Assembly: GCF_003626735.1 (NCBI RefSeq)
Contig: NZ_RBHX01000001.1
Location: 1,922,001 to 1,986,000, forward strand
DNA length: 64,000 nt
From: Microbacterium sp. CGR2
GTDB taxonomy: Bacteria; Actinomycetota; Actinomycetes; Actinomycetales; Microbacteriaceae
Direction: 5' to 3'
In this document: positions 19,582 through 28,525 of the stretch, one piece after another
Numbering within the stretch: position 1 is the stretch's first letter
Layout of the letters: each line of letters starts with the position of its first letter
Program-made: the position numbers and the translations under genes
Notes under the pieces: generated by a model
Seen by the model: the letters and a program-made list of their open reading frames with translations, nothing else
What the model was told of the DNA's origin: nothing
The model's database searches: none

Positions 19582-20414
19582 CGCAGCTTCCGGAGCGCAC
19601 GCCGGTCGTGGTGATCATCGAGGATGACGCCGGGGTGCGGTCGCTTCTGGACGAGGTCTTCCTCGCGGCCGGATTCCACACCGTTCTCGCAGGCTCCGGG
19701 CTCGAGGGGCTCGCGGCCGTGGAGGCGCATACGCCGCTGATCACGACGCTCGACATCAACCTCCCCGGTATCGACGGGTTCGAGGTCGCCCGGCGCATCC
19801 GCAAGGTCAGTTCCACGTTCATCATCATGCTGTCGGCGCTCGCGGACGAGTCCGACGTCGTGCTGGGCCTGACTTCCGGTGCCGACGAGTATCTCGTCAA
19901 GCCGTTCCGTCCCCGAGAGCTCCGGGCGAGGATCGAGGCGCTCATGCGGCGCCCGCGCCTCGACGTACCGATCCCCGGGCAGGCATCCGGAACGACAGCC
20001 CAGACGCTGCTGGCGTCGCTTTCCGCACCCACCGCGCCGACCTCGATCGCGGACGCGACCGCGGCGTCGGGACAGCAGCAGGTGCATCGGGATCTCAGTC
20101 TCGACCTGGCCACCCACACCGTTCGGGCGGGGAATCGGACGATCGATCTCACACCGACGGAATTCGACCTCCTCGCGGCCCTTCTCGCTTCGAAGCGGCA
20201 GGTGCGCAGCAAGTCGGAGCTGGCGATCGGGCTGCGCGGGAGCGACACGGGCTCCGCCGAGTACGTCAGCGAACCGGACAAGCGGGCCATCGAGACGCAC
20301 ATCGCGAATCTGCGCCGGAAGCTGGGCGACAGCTCGACAGCACCGCACTACATCGAGACCGTTCGGGGAGTCGGATACCGGCTCACCGCGGGCGACGGTG
20401 ACGTCGCACACTGA
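19578..20414 (+). CDS. OmpR-family response regulator
   Basis: This 278-residue protein has a receiver domain (VVVIIEDDAGVR; phosphoacceptor Asp in TTLDINLPGIDGF; lysine in YLVKPFRPREL) and a winged-helix DNA-binding domain ending in HYIETVRGVGYRL. The linker of about 45 residues is rich in Ala, Ser and Thr and longer than usual. The ATG overlaps the tsaE stop by 4 bases. The histidine kinase gene follows after 208 bases with a hairpin between. The target genes are unknown; the nearby flagellar island is one possibility. Confidence 0.9.
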   Translation: MTQLPERTPVVVIIEDDAGVRSLLDEVFLAAGFHTVLAGSGLEGLAAVEAHTPLITTLDINLPGIDGFEVARRIRKVSSTFIIMLSALADESDVVLGLTSGADEYLVKPFRPRELRARIEALMRRPRLDVPIPGQASGTTAQTLLASLSAPTAPTSIADATAASGQQQVHRDLSLDLATHTVRAGNRTIDLTPTEFDLLAALLASKRQVRSKSELAIGLRGSDTGSAEYVSEPDKRAIETHIANLRRKLGDSSTAPHYIETVRGVGYRLTAGDGDVAH

Positions 20415-20429
20415 TCGGGAAATGGGAGA

Positions 20430-20453
20430 GGCCGCGGCTCCCCAGCCGCGGCC
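20430..20453 (+). terminator. GC-rich hairpin after the response-regulator gene
   Basis: Perfect 10-bp stem GGCCGCGGCT / AGCCGCGGCC with a CCCC loop, 15 nt after the stop codon. There is no T-run, which is common for actinobacterial terminators. It may end or attenuate the acpS-to-regulator transcript before the kinase gene. Confidence 0.6.
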
Positions 20454-20622
20454 CCGAGTGCCTGCGATCCCCATCGCGTGGCCCAGCGCCTGCGAAACCC
20501 CAGTCGCAGAATCAGCCCCCACTGAGGATGGTAAGGCTCCGGATCTGCCGAAAGAACGCAAAAGACCCGATCTTTGAGTAATCTTGCGGAAAAGCTGAGG
20601 TTCGACCGAAGGGCGGGCGCGG

Positions 20623-22221
20623 ATGATCCGCACGGTCTCGATCTGGCGATGGCAGCTGGTCTTCACCGGCAGCATGGTGGCGATCGCGGCGATGGTGACG
20701 GCGTTCAAACCGCAGACCCTCGGCATCCCACTCTTCCTCGCCGGCCTGGCCCTCACCGTGGTCACCACTCTTCTCACGCTCGCCGTGCCGTGGCATCGAC
20801 TTCCGCGCAACGCCGTCGTCACGGTGCCCCTTCTCGATGCCCTGGCCGTCGGCTTCACGACCAACACGCCGGACCTCCGGCTCGGCTTCCTCTGGGTGTT
20901 CCCGGTCACCTGGCTCGCGACGTACTTCAGCATGGCCTGGGTGCTGGGGGCCATCGCCTTCATCAGCGCTCTGCTGGTGGTGTTCGCCGAGCAATCGGGA
21001 CGGCCGGAGGACGTGCTGCTGCGCGTCCTCACCGTCATCATCACGCTGAGTTTCCTCGGCGTCACGGTGCGCATCGGGACGCAGCGCGCCCGGGCCGCCC
21101 GTCGGCTGCTGCAGCGCCGCTCGGAGCAGGTGAACCGCGCCGCGGACCGCGCCGAGACTAATCAGCGTCGCGTCACGCAGATCATCGACGCGTTGAGCGT
21201 GGCCCTGGTCGTCGTCGCAGGCGACGGCCGCATCGTGCAGATGAACGACGCCTACCGCGCCCTGTACGGCCGTGACCGCTTCGGTGCCGCGCTGCCTTCG
21301 GCTGCCGTCGAATACGACCGACGCCGCGGCTCGGCTCTGCCGCCCGCGCGCACCACGCTGGCACGGGCCGCGAGCGGTGAGGAGATGCGCGACGAGCGGG
21401 TCTGGCTCTTCGACAGTGACGGCCGTTGGCGTGCACTGCAGGTGAGTACGCAGACGATGGCGAGCGCCGTCGAGGGCCAGCACATCGCGCTGGTCGTCAT
21501 CGACGATGTCACGGCATCGGTGGAGGGCGCCGAAGAGCGCCGCGCGCTCACCGCTGTCGTCTCGCATGAGCTGCGCAACCCGCTCACTGCCATCGTCGGC
21601 CACGTCGATCTGCTGCTCGAACGCAGCGATCTGCCCGAGCGGGTGGTGGCGCAGCTGGAGGTCATCGCGAACGCCGGCGAGCGGATGGAGGACTTGGTCG
21701 CGAGCACCCTGCACGGCTCGAGGCCTGCGCCGAACGAGCCCTTCGAGCCCGTCGATCTGCGGCAGGTCGTGGAAGCTTCCGCAGAGTCGTACGCTCCTCT
21801 CATCTCCGGCAGCCGGCACGAGCTGGAGGTGAACGGGGCGGAGTCCCTGGAGATCTACGGAGACGCGTTCCGGCTGCGGCAGGTGCTGGACAACCTGCTC
21901 AGCAACGCCGTCAAATACACGCCACCCGGCGGCCACATCACGGTGCGCTTGCACTCCGCATCCGACGGGCGCGCTGAGGTGAACGTGGTCGACACCGGAA
22001 CAGGGATCGGGGAAGACGAGCTGCCGAGGGTGTTCGAGCCGTACTTCCGGACCGACGGAGCCGTGCTCGCCGGCGTCGCGGGCACAGGACTCGGGATGGG
22101 CATCGCGCGCGACATCGTGGCGGCGCACGAAGGCACCATCGAGGTCTCGAGCGAAGTGGGCGTCGGCACGGTCGTCACCCTCCGGTTCCCGCCGCATCGT
22201 GTGAAGGAGGTGCCGAGGTGA
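20623..22221 (+). CDS. Membrane sensor histidine kinase
   Basis: This 532-residue protein has five or six N-terminal membrane helices (about residues 10-145), a linker helix, a PAS-like segment (IIDALSVALVVVAGDGRIVQMNDAYRALYG, about 187-216), a HisKA domain with the phosphoacceptor His in VVSHELRNPLTAIVGH, and a HATPase domain (DNLLSNAVKYTPPGG; VDTGTGIGEDELPRVFEPYFR; GTGLGMGIA). It is the likely partner of the upstream response regulator. It overlaps the next gene by 4 bases. Confidence 0.9.
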   Translation: MIRTVSIWRWQLVFTGSMVAIAAMVTAFKPQTLGIPLFLAGLALTVVTTLLTLAVPWHRLPRNAVVTVPLLDALAVGFTTNTPDLRLGFLWVFPVTWLATYFSMAWVLGAIAFISALLVVFAEQSGRPEDVLLRVLTVIITLSFLGVTVRIGTQRARAARRLLQRRSEQVNRAADRAETNQRRVTQIIDALSVALVVVAGDGRIVQMNDAYRALYGRDRFGAALPSAAVEYDRRRGSALPPARTTLARAASGEEMRDERVWLFDSDGRWRALQVSTQTMASAVEGQHIALVVIDDVTASVEGAEERRALTAVVSHELRNPLTAIVGHVDLLLERSDLPERVVAQLEVIANAGERMEDLVASTLHGSRPAPNEPFEPVDLRQVVEASAESYAPLISGSRHELEVNGAESLEIYGDAFRLRQVLDNLLSNAVKYTPPGGHITVRLHSASDGRAEVNVVDTGTGIGEDELPRVFEPYFRTDGAVLAGVAGTGLGMGIARDIVAAHEGTIEVSSEVGVGTVVTLRFPPHRVKEVPR

Positions 22222-23417
22222 TCCCCACGCATCTGGCGCCCGTCAGCGTCGACATCACGACGAGCATGGTAGCCGTCGTGACGATTCTGGCCGCCGTGGT
22301 CCTGGGGCTCGCGACGCTCGCGCGACCCACGCGGGCCACCATCACCTGGGGTTCCGCCTTCGGCTTGGGCGTGCTCGGCGCCTACCTCTGGCTTGCGGGG
22401 CACCAGGCGGACAGCGCGGGGCTGCGAGCCGCGGCATCCGGGATCCTGCTGGGCTTCGAGCCGTTGATCTGGCTCGGCCTTCGCATGCACCGGAACCGCA
22501 GTGTTCCCTGGGTGACCGTGATCGCGGTGGTGGTGCTGATGCCGGTCGTACTGGTGGCGAGCGCCGGAACCCCGTGGTATCTGCCCCTCTTTCACCTCAC
22601 GTTTCTCGTGAGCGCGGTGTTCGGCGGGCTCGTCGCCTTCGAGTTGCTGCGCCGACAGTCCGGCGCCCGAGACATCCTGCTTCCGCTCGCTCTCGCTTCG
22701 TGCGGGTTCGTCGTGGTGGCGGTCGTGAGCGGGTTCTCGGCGATGCTGAGCGATGTCGCGACCACTGACGCGCAGCTGAGCGTGATGCGGGGGATCAATG
22801 CCGTGGGAACAGTGGTGGTCAGCACCGGTGCTGCATTCACCATCGTTCTGCTGGTCCGCGCGCAGGAGCCGGCAGCGAGCGGAGCCGAAGAGGAGGAGCG
22901 GCGCGCACGTCGCCGACTGGAGAGGGCGCGGGCCCAGAACGACCTGAGCTGGTCGGTCCTCGACATCCGACTGGATGACCCGTCGGATCTCCGGGAGGCG
23001 TCGACGGGGCCGACGTTCGCGATCATCGTCGAACGTTTTCACGACGCCATCCAGGAGGCTCTTCCTGCCGCCGCCGATGCGAACCGGATCGACGAGGCGC
23101 GGGCGATCGTCCTCATCCGCGGCAGCGAGGAGGCCGTTCATCACCACATCCGCGACATCCTGAACCGGGTGTCGATGATGGAACGGGATGCTCCGGTCAA
23201 CGGGGTCCGATCCTCGGCGAGCATCGGCTGGGCGACGGTGTCGGCGGTGGGGTTCGACTACGACACTCTCGTCGCCGCGGCGGCGGAGGCCGTGGGAAGG
23301 GCGAGCGGAGCCGGCGGCGATCGCTGGAAGCGGGCGGCCGTCGAGGCTTCCGCTGCCCGAGAGTCCGCCGCCATCGAGCGGGAGCAGCCGCACCACCCGA
23401 CTACCCTGGAGAGGTGA
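22218..23417 (+). CDS. Polytopic membrane protein with degenerate GGDEF-like domain
   Basis: This 399-residue protein has six or seven membrane helices in residues 1-215, a charged linker and a C-terminal domain of about 160 residues. That domain ends SSASIGWATVSAVGFDYDTLVAAA..AVGRASGAGGDRW, which has the shape of the end of a GGDEF domain (SIG, then the AD..L..A helix, then GG.R). The place where GGDEF should be reads NRIDEARAIVLIRG, so the active and metal-binding residues are missing. It is probably a non-catalytic sensor or nucleotide-binding relic. The 4-base overlap with the kinase gene suggests it works with that two-component system. Confidence 0.55.
   Translation: MIPTHLAPVSVDITTSMVAVVTILAAVVLGLATLARPTRATITWGSAFGLGVLGAYLWLAGHQADSAGLRAAASGILLGFEPLIWLGLRMHRNRSVPWVTVIAVVVLMPVVLVASAGTPWYLPLFHLTFLVSAVFGGLVAFELLRRQSGARDILLPLALASCGFVVVAVVSGFSAMLSDVATTDAQLSVMRGINAVGTVVVSTGAAFTIVLLVRAQEPAASGAEEEERRARRRLERARAQNDLSWSVLDIRLDDPSDLREASTGPTFAIIVERFHDAIQEALPAAADANRIDEARAIVLIRGSEEAVHHHIRDILNRVSMMERDAPVNGVRSSASIGWATVSAVGFDYDTLVAAAAEAVGRASGAGGDRWKRAAVEASAARESAAIEREQPHHPTTLER
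23402..23407 (+). promoter_or_regulatory. Leaderless -10 (TACCCT) for tsaB
   Basis: TACCCT ends 6 nt before the tsaB GTG, inside the 3' end of the upstream gene. The same element is kept in the tsaB relic at 54486-54491. Confidence 0.5.
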
Positions 23418-24031
23418 TCCTCGCCGTCGACACCTCCCTGGGCACCGCCGTCGCCCTCATCGACGCCGACGGCACCCGCCGCGCCGAAGCCTCGACCGCT
23501 GACCCGCTCGGCCATGCGGAGGTCATCGGCGATCTCCTCGTCGATGTGCTGGCACAGGCCTCAGGCGACGACGTCACGCACGTGGTGGCGGGAATGGGGC
23601 CGGGACCGTTCACCGGGCTGCGCATCGGCATCGCGGCCGCCCGCACGTTCGCGCTTGCCCGCCGCATCCCGCTCATCCCCGTCCCCAGCCACTTCGGTGC
23701 GGCTCTCAGCGCCACGGGTGACGACGCCGACCTGTTCGCCATCGTCACCGACGCCCGCCGCCGAGAGGTCGCCATCACGGTGTTCGACGGGACGGATGCC
23801 GACGGCGTCCCCCGTGTCCGTGCCGACACGATCCTCGTGCGGGCGGTCGACGCGGACGTCCACCTGGCCGGCATGCGGCGCATCGACGTGGCGACCCTGT
23901 CCGCGGTCGACCTCGCCCGCGTGGGCGCGCGTGCGCTCGCCTCCGGCCGCACGCTCACCGGCGACGAGCCGCTCTACATGCGCAATCCCGACGTCACGCT
24001 TCCCGGCGCACCGAAGAAGGTCGGTTCATGA
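23414..24031 (+). CDS. tsaB: tRNA t6A synthesis protein TsaB
   Basis: This 205-residue ASKHA-fold protein (MILAVDTSLGTAVAL; GMGPGPFTGLRIGIAAART) is the partner of TsaD in t6A formation. It overlaps the GGDEF-like gene by 4 bases. It ends GGTTCATGA, where an overlapping rimI would normally start; instead, a short ORF (MTPAPLR, 24028-24051) follows and then the flagellar island. Confidence 0.93.
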   Translation: MILAVDTSLGTAVALIDADGTRRAEASTADPLGHAEVIGDLLVDVLAQASGDDVTHVVAGMGPGPFTGLRIGIAAARTFALARRIPLIPVPSHFGAALSATGDDADLFAIVTDARRREVAITVFDGTDADGVPRVRADTILVRAVDADVHLAGMRRIDVATLSAVDLARVGARALASGRTLTGDEPLYMRNPDVTLPGAPKKVGS

Positions 24032-24076
24032 CTCCTGCTCCGTTGCGCTGACGGCGCCCCTCGACGCGGCGACCGG

Positions 24077-24328
24077 TTACTGCGCGCGGGATTCGCGTCC
24101 GCGGGCGAGAGCCGCGGTGATCGCGCTCTCTGCCGCGGCATCGGTCTCGGCCGCTGCCGAGACGTTCTCCGCGACGACCGCGTCGATGATCTCGGTGCGC
24201 TGAATGCGCGTCTCGCGGGGAGCCTTCACGCCGATCCGGACGCTGTCGCCCTTGATGTCGAGCAGCGTGACCTCGATCTCGCCGTCGATGCGCACGCTCT
24301 CACCGATCCGCCTCGTCAACACCAGCAT
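24077..24328 (-). CDS. csrA: Carbon storage regulator CsrA
   Basis: This 83-residue RNA-binding protein begins MLVLTRRIGESVRIDG and has VTLLDIKGDSVRIGVKAPRE, the complete CsrA core. The alanine-rich tail of about 25 residues is longer than in E. coli CsrA (61 residues), as in Gram-positive forms. In Bacillus subtilis CsrA represses flagellin translation and is bound by FliW. Here it is the last gene of the flhA-side operon, 4 bases after flhA, with matching sites in the fliC leader. Confidence 0.95.
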   Translation of the reverse strand: MLVLTRRIGESVRIDGEIEVTLLDIKGDSVRIGVKAPRETRIQRTEIIDAVVAENVSAAAETDAAAESAITAALARGRESRAQ

Positions 24329-24332
24329 TCGT

Positions 24333-26402
24333 TCAGCCTACTGGTGCGCTGGGGACGGCACCCACCGCAGCCGGCGTCGAGGGAGCATCACGAACGACAC
24401 CCACGGTCTCGATCGTCAGGGCGGCGGCGGTCGCCTCCGAATACGACAACACGGGGAGACCGTCGGTCTGCGCGGAGACGAGGCGCCGCACGGCGGGCCG
24501 CAGCGACGGCGCGCACACGAGCACGGGTTCGCCACCGTCTCGAACAGACGCCACGGCCTGTTTCACGGACTCGACGACGGACTCCATCCGCTGCGGGTCG
24601 AAGACGATCTGAGTGCCCTCGTCGCCGGCGCGCAGGCTCTCGAGCATCGCCTGTTCCAGGAGCGGGTTGATCATGACGACCCGCAAGGTGCCGGCATCCG
24701 CGAACCGAGCCGCGATGGCAGGGCCGAGTGCCGTCCGCGCCGACTCGATGAGTCCCTCCGGGTCGGTCGATGTCCGTGCGCGCAGCGCGAGCGCTTCGTA
24801 GATCCGGCTGAGATCGTTGATCGGCACGCGCTCGGCGAGGAGCCCCTGGAGAACGCGCTGGATCTCGGCGAGAGACAGGAGCGCCGGCGTGAGCTCCTCG
24901 ACGGCGGCCGGGGACGCCTGCTTGAGGGAGTCGGTGAGCTGGCGGACGTCCTCGCGGCTGAGCAAGCGCGCCGCGTGAGCCTGGATCACGCTCGACAGGT
25001 GCGTGATGATCACGCTGGCGCGGTCGATCACGGTCGCACCCGAGAACTCGGCGCTGTGACGCATCTCCATCGGGATCCACTTGCCTTCCAGGCCGAACAC
25101 CGGGTCGAGAGCGGCCGTGCCTGGCAGACCTTCCAGACCCTGCCCCAGAGCGAGCACGGAACCGACCGGTGCCGTACCTCGCCCGGTCTCGACCCCACCG
25201 ATCCGGATGACGTAGGTCGCCTGCGGCAACTCGATGCTGTCGCGCGTCCGTACGGGAGGGGTGACGAGCCCCAGGTCGAGCGCGATCCGGCGGCGGAGCG
25301 CCTTCACCCGCGCGAGGAGGTCGTCGGGACCACCGGTCACGAGATCGACGATGTCCGGAGCGAGGAGGATCTCGAGCGGATGCACGCGCATCCGCTCCAT
25401 CAGCTCCTCTGGCTGCTCGCCCGCGGCCGGCGGAGCTGCCTGCTGCGTCGCGGTCTCTTCGCGCTGCTGGGTGGCTTTGATGCGCTGCGCGACCAGCAGG
25501 AGGAGGGCGCCGATCACGAGGAACGGCAGCATCGGCATGTGCGGGATGAACGACATCACGATCGCAGCGCACCCGGCGATGATGAGGGCGTTGCGCGACT
25601 GGCCGAGTTGGGCGGATGCGGCCGTTCCCATTTCGGTCTCCGCGGTGGAGCGGGTCACGATCATGCCCGTGGAGACCGCCATCAGCAGCGCCGGGATCTG
25701 AGTGACCAGGCCGTCGCCGATGGTGAGCAGGCTGTAGGTGTTCACCGCCTCTTCGATGGCCATGCCGTGCTGCACGAGACCGATGGCGATTCCGCCTATG
25801 AGGTTGATGATGATGATCACGAGCCCGGCGATCGCGTCACCCTTGACGAACTTCGATGCTCCGTCCATGGCGCCGTAGAAGTCGGCCTCTGCGGCCACCT
25901 CCGCCCGGCGTTCGCGTGCCTCGGAGTCGGTGATGAGACCGGCGTTGAGGTCGGCATCGATCGCCATCTGCTTGCCGGGCATGGCATCCAGGGTGAATCG
26001 GGCGCCCACCTCCGCGACGCGCTCGGCGCCCTTGGTGACGACGACGAACTGGATGACGACGAGGATCAGGAAGACGACGGCACCGATGATGAGCGAGCCG
26101 CCCACGGCGATCGCACCGAACGCCTCGATGACCTGCCCCGCGTACGCCTCACCGAGGACGAGCCGCGTCGAGGCCACGTTCAGCCCGAGCCGGAACAGCG
26201 TCGCCACCAGGAGCAGCGAAGGGAAGACGGAGAAGTCCAAGGGCTTCTTCACGAACATCGACGTGAGCAGGATCACCAGGGCGAACATGATGTTCAGGAT
26301 GATCAGCACATCGAGGAGGAACGGCGGGATCGGGACGACGAGGAGCATGATGATGCCCACCACCCCGATCGGCACCATCAGCTTGGTCGTGAGCTCTCTC
26401 AT
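24333..26402 (-). CDS. flhA: Flagellar export protein FlhA
   Basis: This 689-residue protein has about eight N-terminal helices and a large cytoplasmic domain. The FHIPEP-type signature is visible as the segment TLFRLGLNVASTRLVL through MAIDADLNAGLIT. It forms the export-gate nonamer that receives chaperone-substrate complexes. The start overlaps flhB by 4 bases (ATGA). Confidence 0.96.
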   Translation of the reverse strand: MRELTTKLMVPIGVVGIIMLLVVPIPPFLLDVLIILNIMFALVILLTSMFVKKPLDFSVFPSLLLVATLFRLGLNVASTRLVLGEAYAGQVIEAFGAIAVGGSLIIGAVVFLILVVIQFVVVTKGAERVAEVGARFTLDAMPGKQMAIDADLNAGLITDSEARERRAEVAAEADFYGAMDGASKFVKGDAIAGLVIIIINLIGGIAIGLVQHGMAIEEAVNTYSLLTIGDGLVTQIPALLMAVSTGMIVTRSTAETEMGTAASAQLGQSRNALIIAGCAAIVMSFIPHMPMLPFLVIGALLLLVAQRIKATQQREETATQQAAPPAAGEQPEELMERMRVHPLEILLAPDIVDLVTGGPDDLLARVKALRRRIALDLGLVTPPVRTRDSIELPQATYVIRIGGVETGRGTAPVGSVLALGQGLEGLPGTAALDPVFGLEGKWIPMEMRHSAEFSGATVIDRASVIITHLSSVIQAHAARLLSREDVRQLTDSLKQASPAAVEELTPALLSLAEIQRVLQGLLAERVPINDLSRIYEALALRARTSTDPEGLIESARTALGPAIAARFADAGTLRVVMINPLLEQAMLESLRAGDEGTQIVFDPQRMESVVESVKQAVASVRDGGEPVLVCAPSLRPAVRRLVSAQTDGLPVLSYSEATAAALTIETVGVVRDAPSTPAAVGAVPSAPVG

Positions 26403-27490
26403 ACGGTCCTCCGGTAGGGGAGCGAGTGGATCCCGCGCGCGGCTCCGCGCCGGCGCAGGGCGTCGACGAACACGAGGACACGTGCGACGGCGTTGTACAG
26501 GTCTTCGGGGATCTCCTGGCCCAGCTCGCAGGCGGCGTGCAGGGCACGGGCGAGGGCGACCTCTCGCACCATCGGGACGCCGGCCTCGGCCGCCCTCTCG
26601 CGGATGCGTTCGGCGATCACGCCGCTGCCTTTGGCCACCACTTTGGGTGCGGAGCGGCCGGCCTCGTAGCGAAGAGCCACGGCGATGTGGGTGGGGTTGA
26701 CCAGGACCACGTCCGAGCCGCCCACCGCGGCGATCATGCGGTTGCGGCCGAGCGCGAGCTGGCGGGAGCGGCGCTGCTGGCGGATCAGCGGATCGCCCTC
26801 GGAGTTCTTGCTCTCGTCGCGCACCTCGCGCTTGGTCATGCGGGTGTGCTTGCGGTTGCGTTTCATGACGACGAAGAGATCGATGGCGGCGAGGGCGAGT
26901 CCGACGATGATCGCCGTCTGCAGCAGGGCGACCGTGCCCTCGGTCGCCGTGCCCAGCAGGCGGGTGATCGAGTGGGCACCGCTGGCCATGAGCACCGGCA
27001 TGATGCCCGCGATGACCATCCAGAGAGCAGCGCCGATGGCGAGGGTCTTCAGCAGCGCCTTGGCACCCTCCCAGAGAGCCTGCATGCCGAACACGCGGCG
27101 GATGCCGGTGATCACGTTGAACTGCTCGTAGCGACCGGTGAACTTCCGGAAGTGCACTCCGCCCTGCACTGCGGCACCGATGATGGTCACGACCGCGACG
27201 GCTCCGAGCATCGTCGCGATCGTCGGCAGGACCGACGCGAGACCCCGCTCCAGCAGTTCGAGTGCGGCTGCGGGCGACGGCGCCTGGATGATGGCGGTCA
27301 GCGCGATGAGCTGTTCGATGCCGGCGGCTGCGCCGAGCGCGATCGCCGCGGGCATGGCGATCGCCGCGGCTCCGATACCCAGCCAGGCGGTCAGGTCCTG
27401 GCTGCGGGAGAGCTTGCCCTTCTCCTTCGCCTCGCGAAGGTGCTTCTCCGTCGCCTGTTCACTGCGCTCGCCGGTGTCGGTGCCGCTCAC
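26399..27490 (-). CDS. flhB: Flagellar export protein FlhB
   Basis: This 363-residue protein starts at GTG 27490 (GERSEQATEKHLREAKEKGKL, the classic FlhB N-terminus) and has four membrane helices. The autocleavage motif NPTH is intact in VLVNPTHIAVALRYE, so it can switch export from hook to filament substrates. The longer frame to 28225 is a shadow over fliR. Start and stop both overlap their neighbours by 4 bases. Confidence 0.96.
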   Translation of the reverse strand: MSGTDTGERSEQATEKHLREAKEKGKLSRSQDLTAWLGIGAAAIAMPAAIALGAAAGIEQLIALTAIIQAPSPAAALELLERGLASVLPTIATMLGAVAVVTIIGAAVQGGVHFRKFTGRYEQFNVITGIRRVFGMQALWEGAKALLKTLAIGAALWMVIAGIMPVLMASGAHSITRLLGTATEGTVALLQTAIIVGLALAAIDLFVVMKRNRKHTRMTKREVRDESKNSEGDPLIRQQRRSRQLALGRNRMIAAVGGSDVVLVNPTHIAVALRYEAGRSAPKVVAKGSGVIAERIRERAAEAGVPMVREVALARALHAACELGQEIPEDLYNAVARVLVFVDALRRRGAARGIHSLPYRRTV

Positions 27491-28248
27491 GGACCCACCC
27501 CCTGCATCATGCGCAGCGCCTGAGAGGCCAGCGCATCGACGATGCCGGGGAGCGCGGCATAGACGGCGCCGGCGAGCAGAAGCGTCAGCAGGATCTTCAC
27601 CGGGAAGCCCATGGCGAAGGCGTTCAACGCGGGTGCGACACGCGTGATCAGGCCCAAGCCGACGTCGGCGAGGAACAGCACCAGTACCAGCGGACCGGCG
27701 ATCTGCACCGCGGCCAGCATCATCTGCGAGACACCGTCGACGAGGAGCTCCGCCGGCCCCGCCACCGCGAAGACGCCGTTGACCGGGACCGCGTCGAAGC
27801 TGCGCGCGAGTCCGGCGAGGATGAGCTGATAGCCGCCGGACGCGAACAGCAGCGTCAGCGCGGTGAGGTGGAACAGCCGGGTGAACTGCGCACCGTTGAC
27901 CAGCGAGTGCGGATCGAAGGCCTGCGCGAGTTGGAACCCGCCGAAGGTGTCGATCAGGCTGCCCGCGGCCTGGAGAGCGGCGAAGCAGAGGTACACGAGG
28001 AAGCCGAGCAGGGCGCCCGTCACCAGCTGCAGGACCAGCGCACCGAAGAAGGGGCCGGTGTCGAAGTTCTCGTATCCCGGCGCGACGGCGCTGCCCACGG
28101 CGAGGGAGAGCCCTATCGCGAGCGTCGCCTTCACCCGGGCGGGGATCGCACCGTAGGAGAACGGCGGTGCGATCATGATGAACGCGGTGATGCGCACTGC
28201 GGCGAGCATGGTCGCCTCGAGCCACGCGAAGTCGATGGGGATGTACAT
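27487..28248 (-). CDS. fliR: Flagellar export protein FliR
   Basis: This 253-residue membrane protein (LAAVRITAFIMIAPPFSYGAIP; GFQLAQAFDP) has about six helices and is part of the FliP-FliQ-FliR export gate. It lies 4 bases after fliQ and overlaps flhB by 4 bases. Confidence 0.94.
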   Translation of the reverse strand: MYIPIDFAWLEATMLAAVRITAFIMIAPPFSYGAIPARVKATLAIGLSLAVGSAVAPGYENFDTGPFFGALVLQLVTGALLGFLVYLCFAALQAAGSLIDTFGGFQLAQAFDPHSLVNGAQFTRLFHLTALTLLFASGGYQLILAGLARSFDAVPVNGVFAVAGPAELLVDGVSQMMLAAVQIAGPLVLVLFLADVGLGLITRVAPALNAFAMGFPVKILLTLLLAGAVYAALPGIVDALASQALRMMQGVGP

Positions 28249-28252
28249 CCGC

Positions 28253-28525
28253 TCACCCGCTCAGCAGCGAGGGGATGCGCGCGAACATCTCGTTGGTGAA
28301 GGCGATGATCTCCGCGATCATCCAGTTGCCGGCGATGAGCAGGGCGATCCCGACGGCGACGATCTTCGGCACGAAGGACAGCGTCACCTCCTGCACCTGG
28401 GTGATCGACTGGAGCAGGGAGATCGCGAAACCGACGACCAGCGCGGTGATCAGCATCGGCGCGGCGAGCTTCGCCGCGATGAGCAGACCCTGGGCGCCGA
28501 TGTCGAGGACGGCTTCGGGACTCAT
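28253..28525 (-). CDS. fliQ: Flagellar export protein FliQ
   Basis: This 90-residue protein has two membrane helices (AAPMLITALVVGFAISLLQ; VAVGIALLIAGNWMI) with ITQVQEVTLSFVPK between them, the FliQ signature. The start overlaps the fliP stop by 4 bases; the frame open to 28963 is a shadow. Confidence 0.95.
   Translation of the reverse strand: MSPEAVLDIGAQGLLIAAKLAAPMLITALVVGFAISLLQSITQVQEVTLSFVPKIVAVGIALLIAGNWMIAEIIAFTNEMFARIPSLLSG

Noticed and set aside
22218..23417. Active diguanylate cyclase
   Set aside because: The C-terminal domain has GGDEF-like ends but no GG(D/E)EF motif, so catalysis is unlikely.
24028..24051. Seven-codon ORF after tsaB as a firm rimI relic
   Set aside because: Its ATG position fits a lost rimI, but seven codons are too few to prove homology; it is used only as supporting evidence.
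24204..26417. 737-codon open frame on the plus strand
   Set aside because: It is antisense to csrA and flhA, rich in Arg, His, Asp and Glu without any domain pattern, as expected for a shadow of a GC-biased gene.
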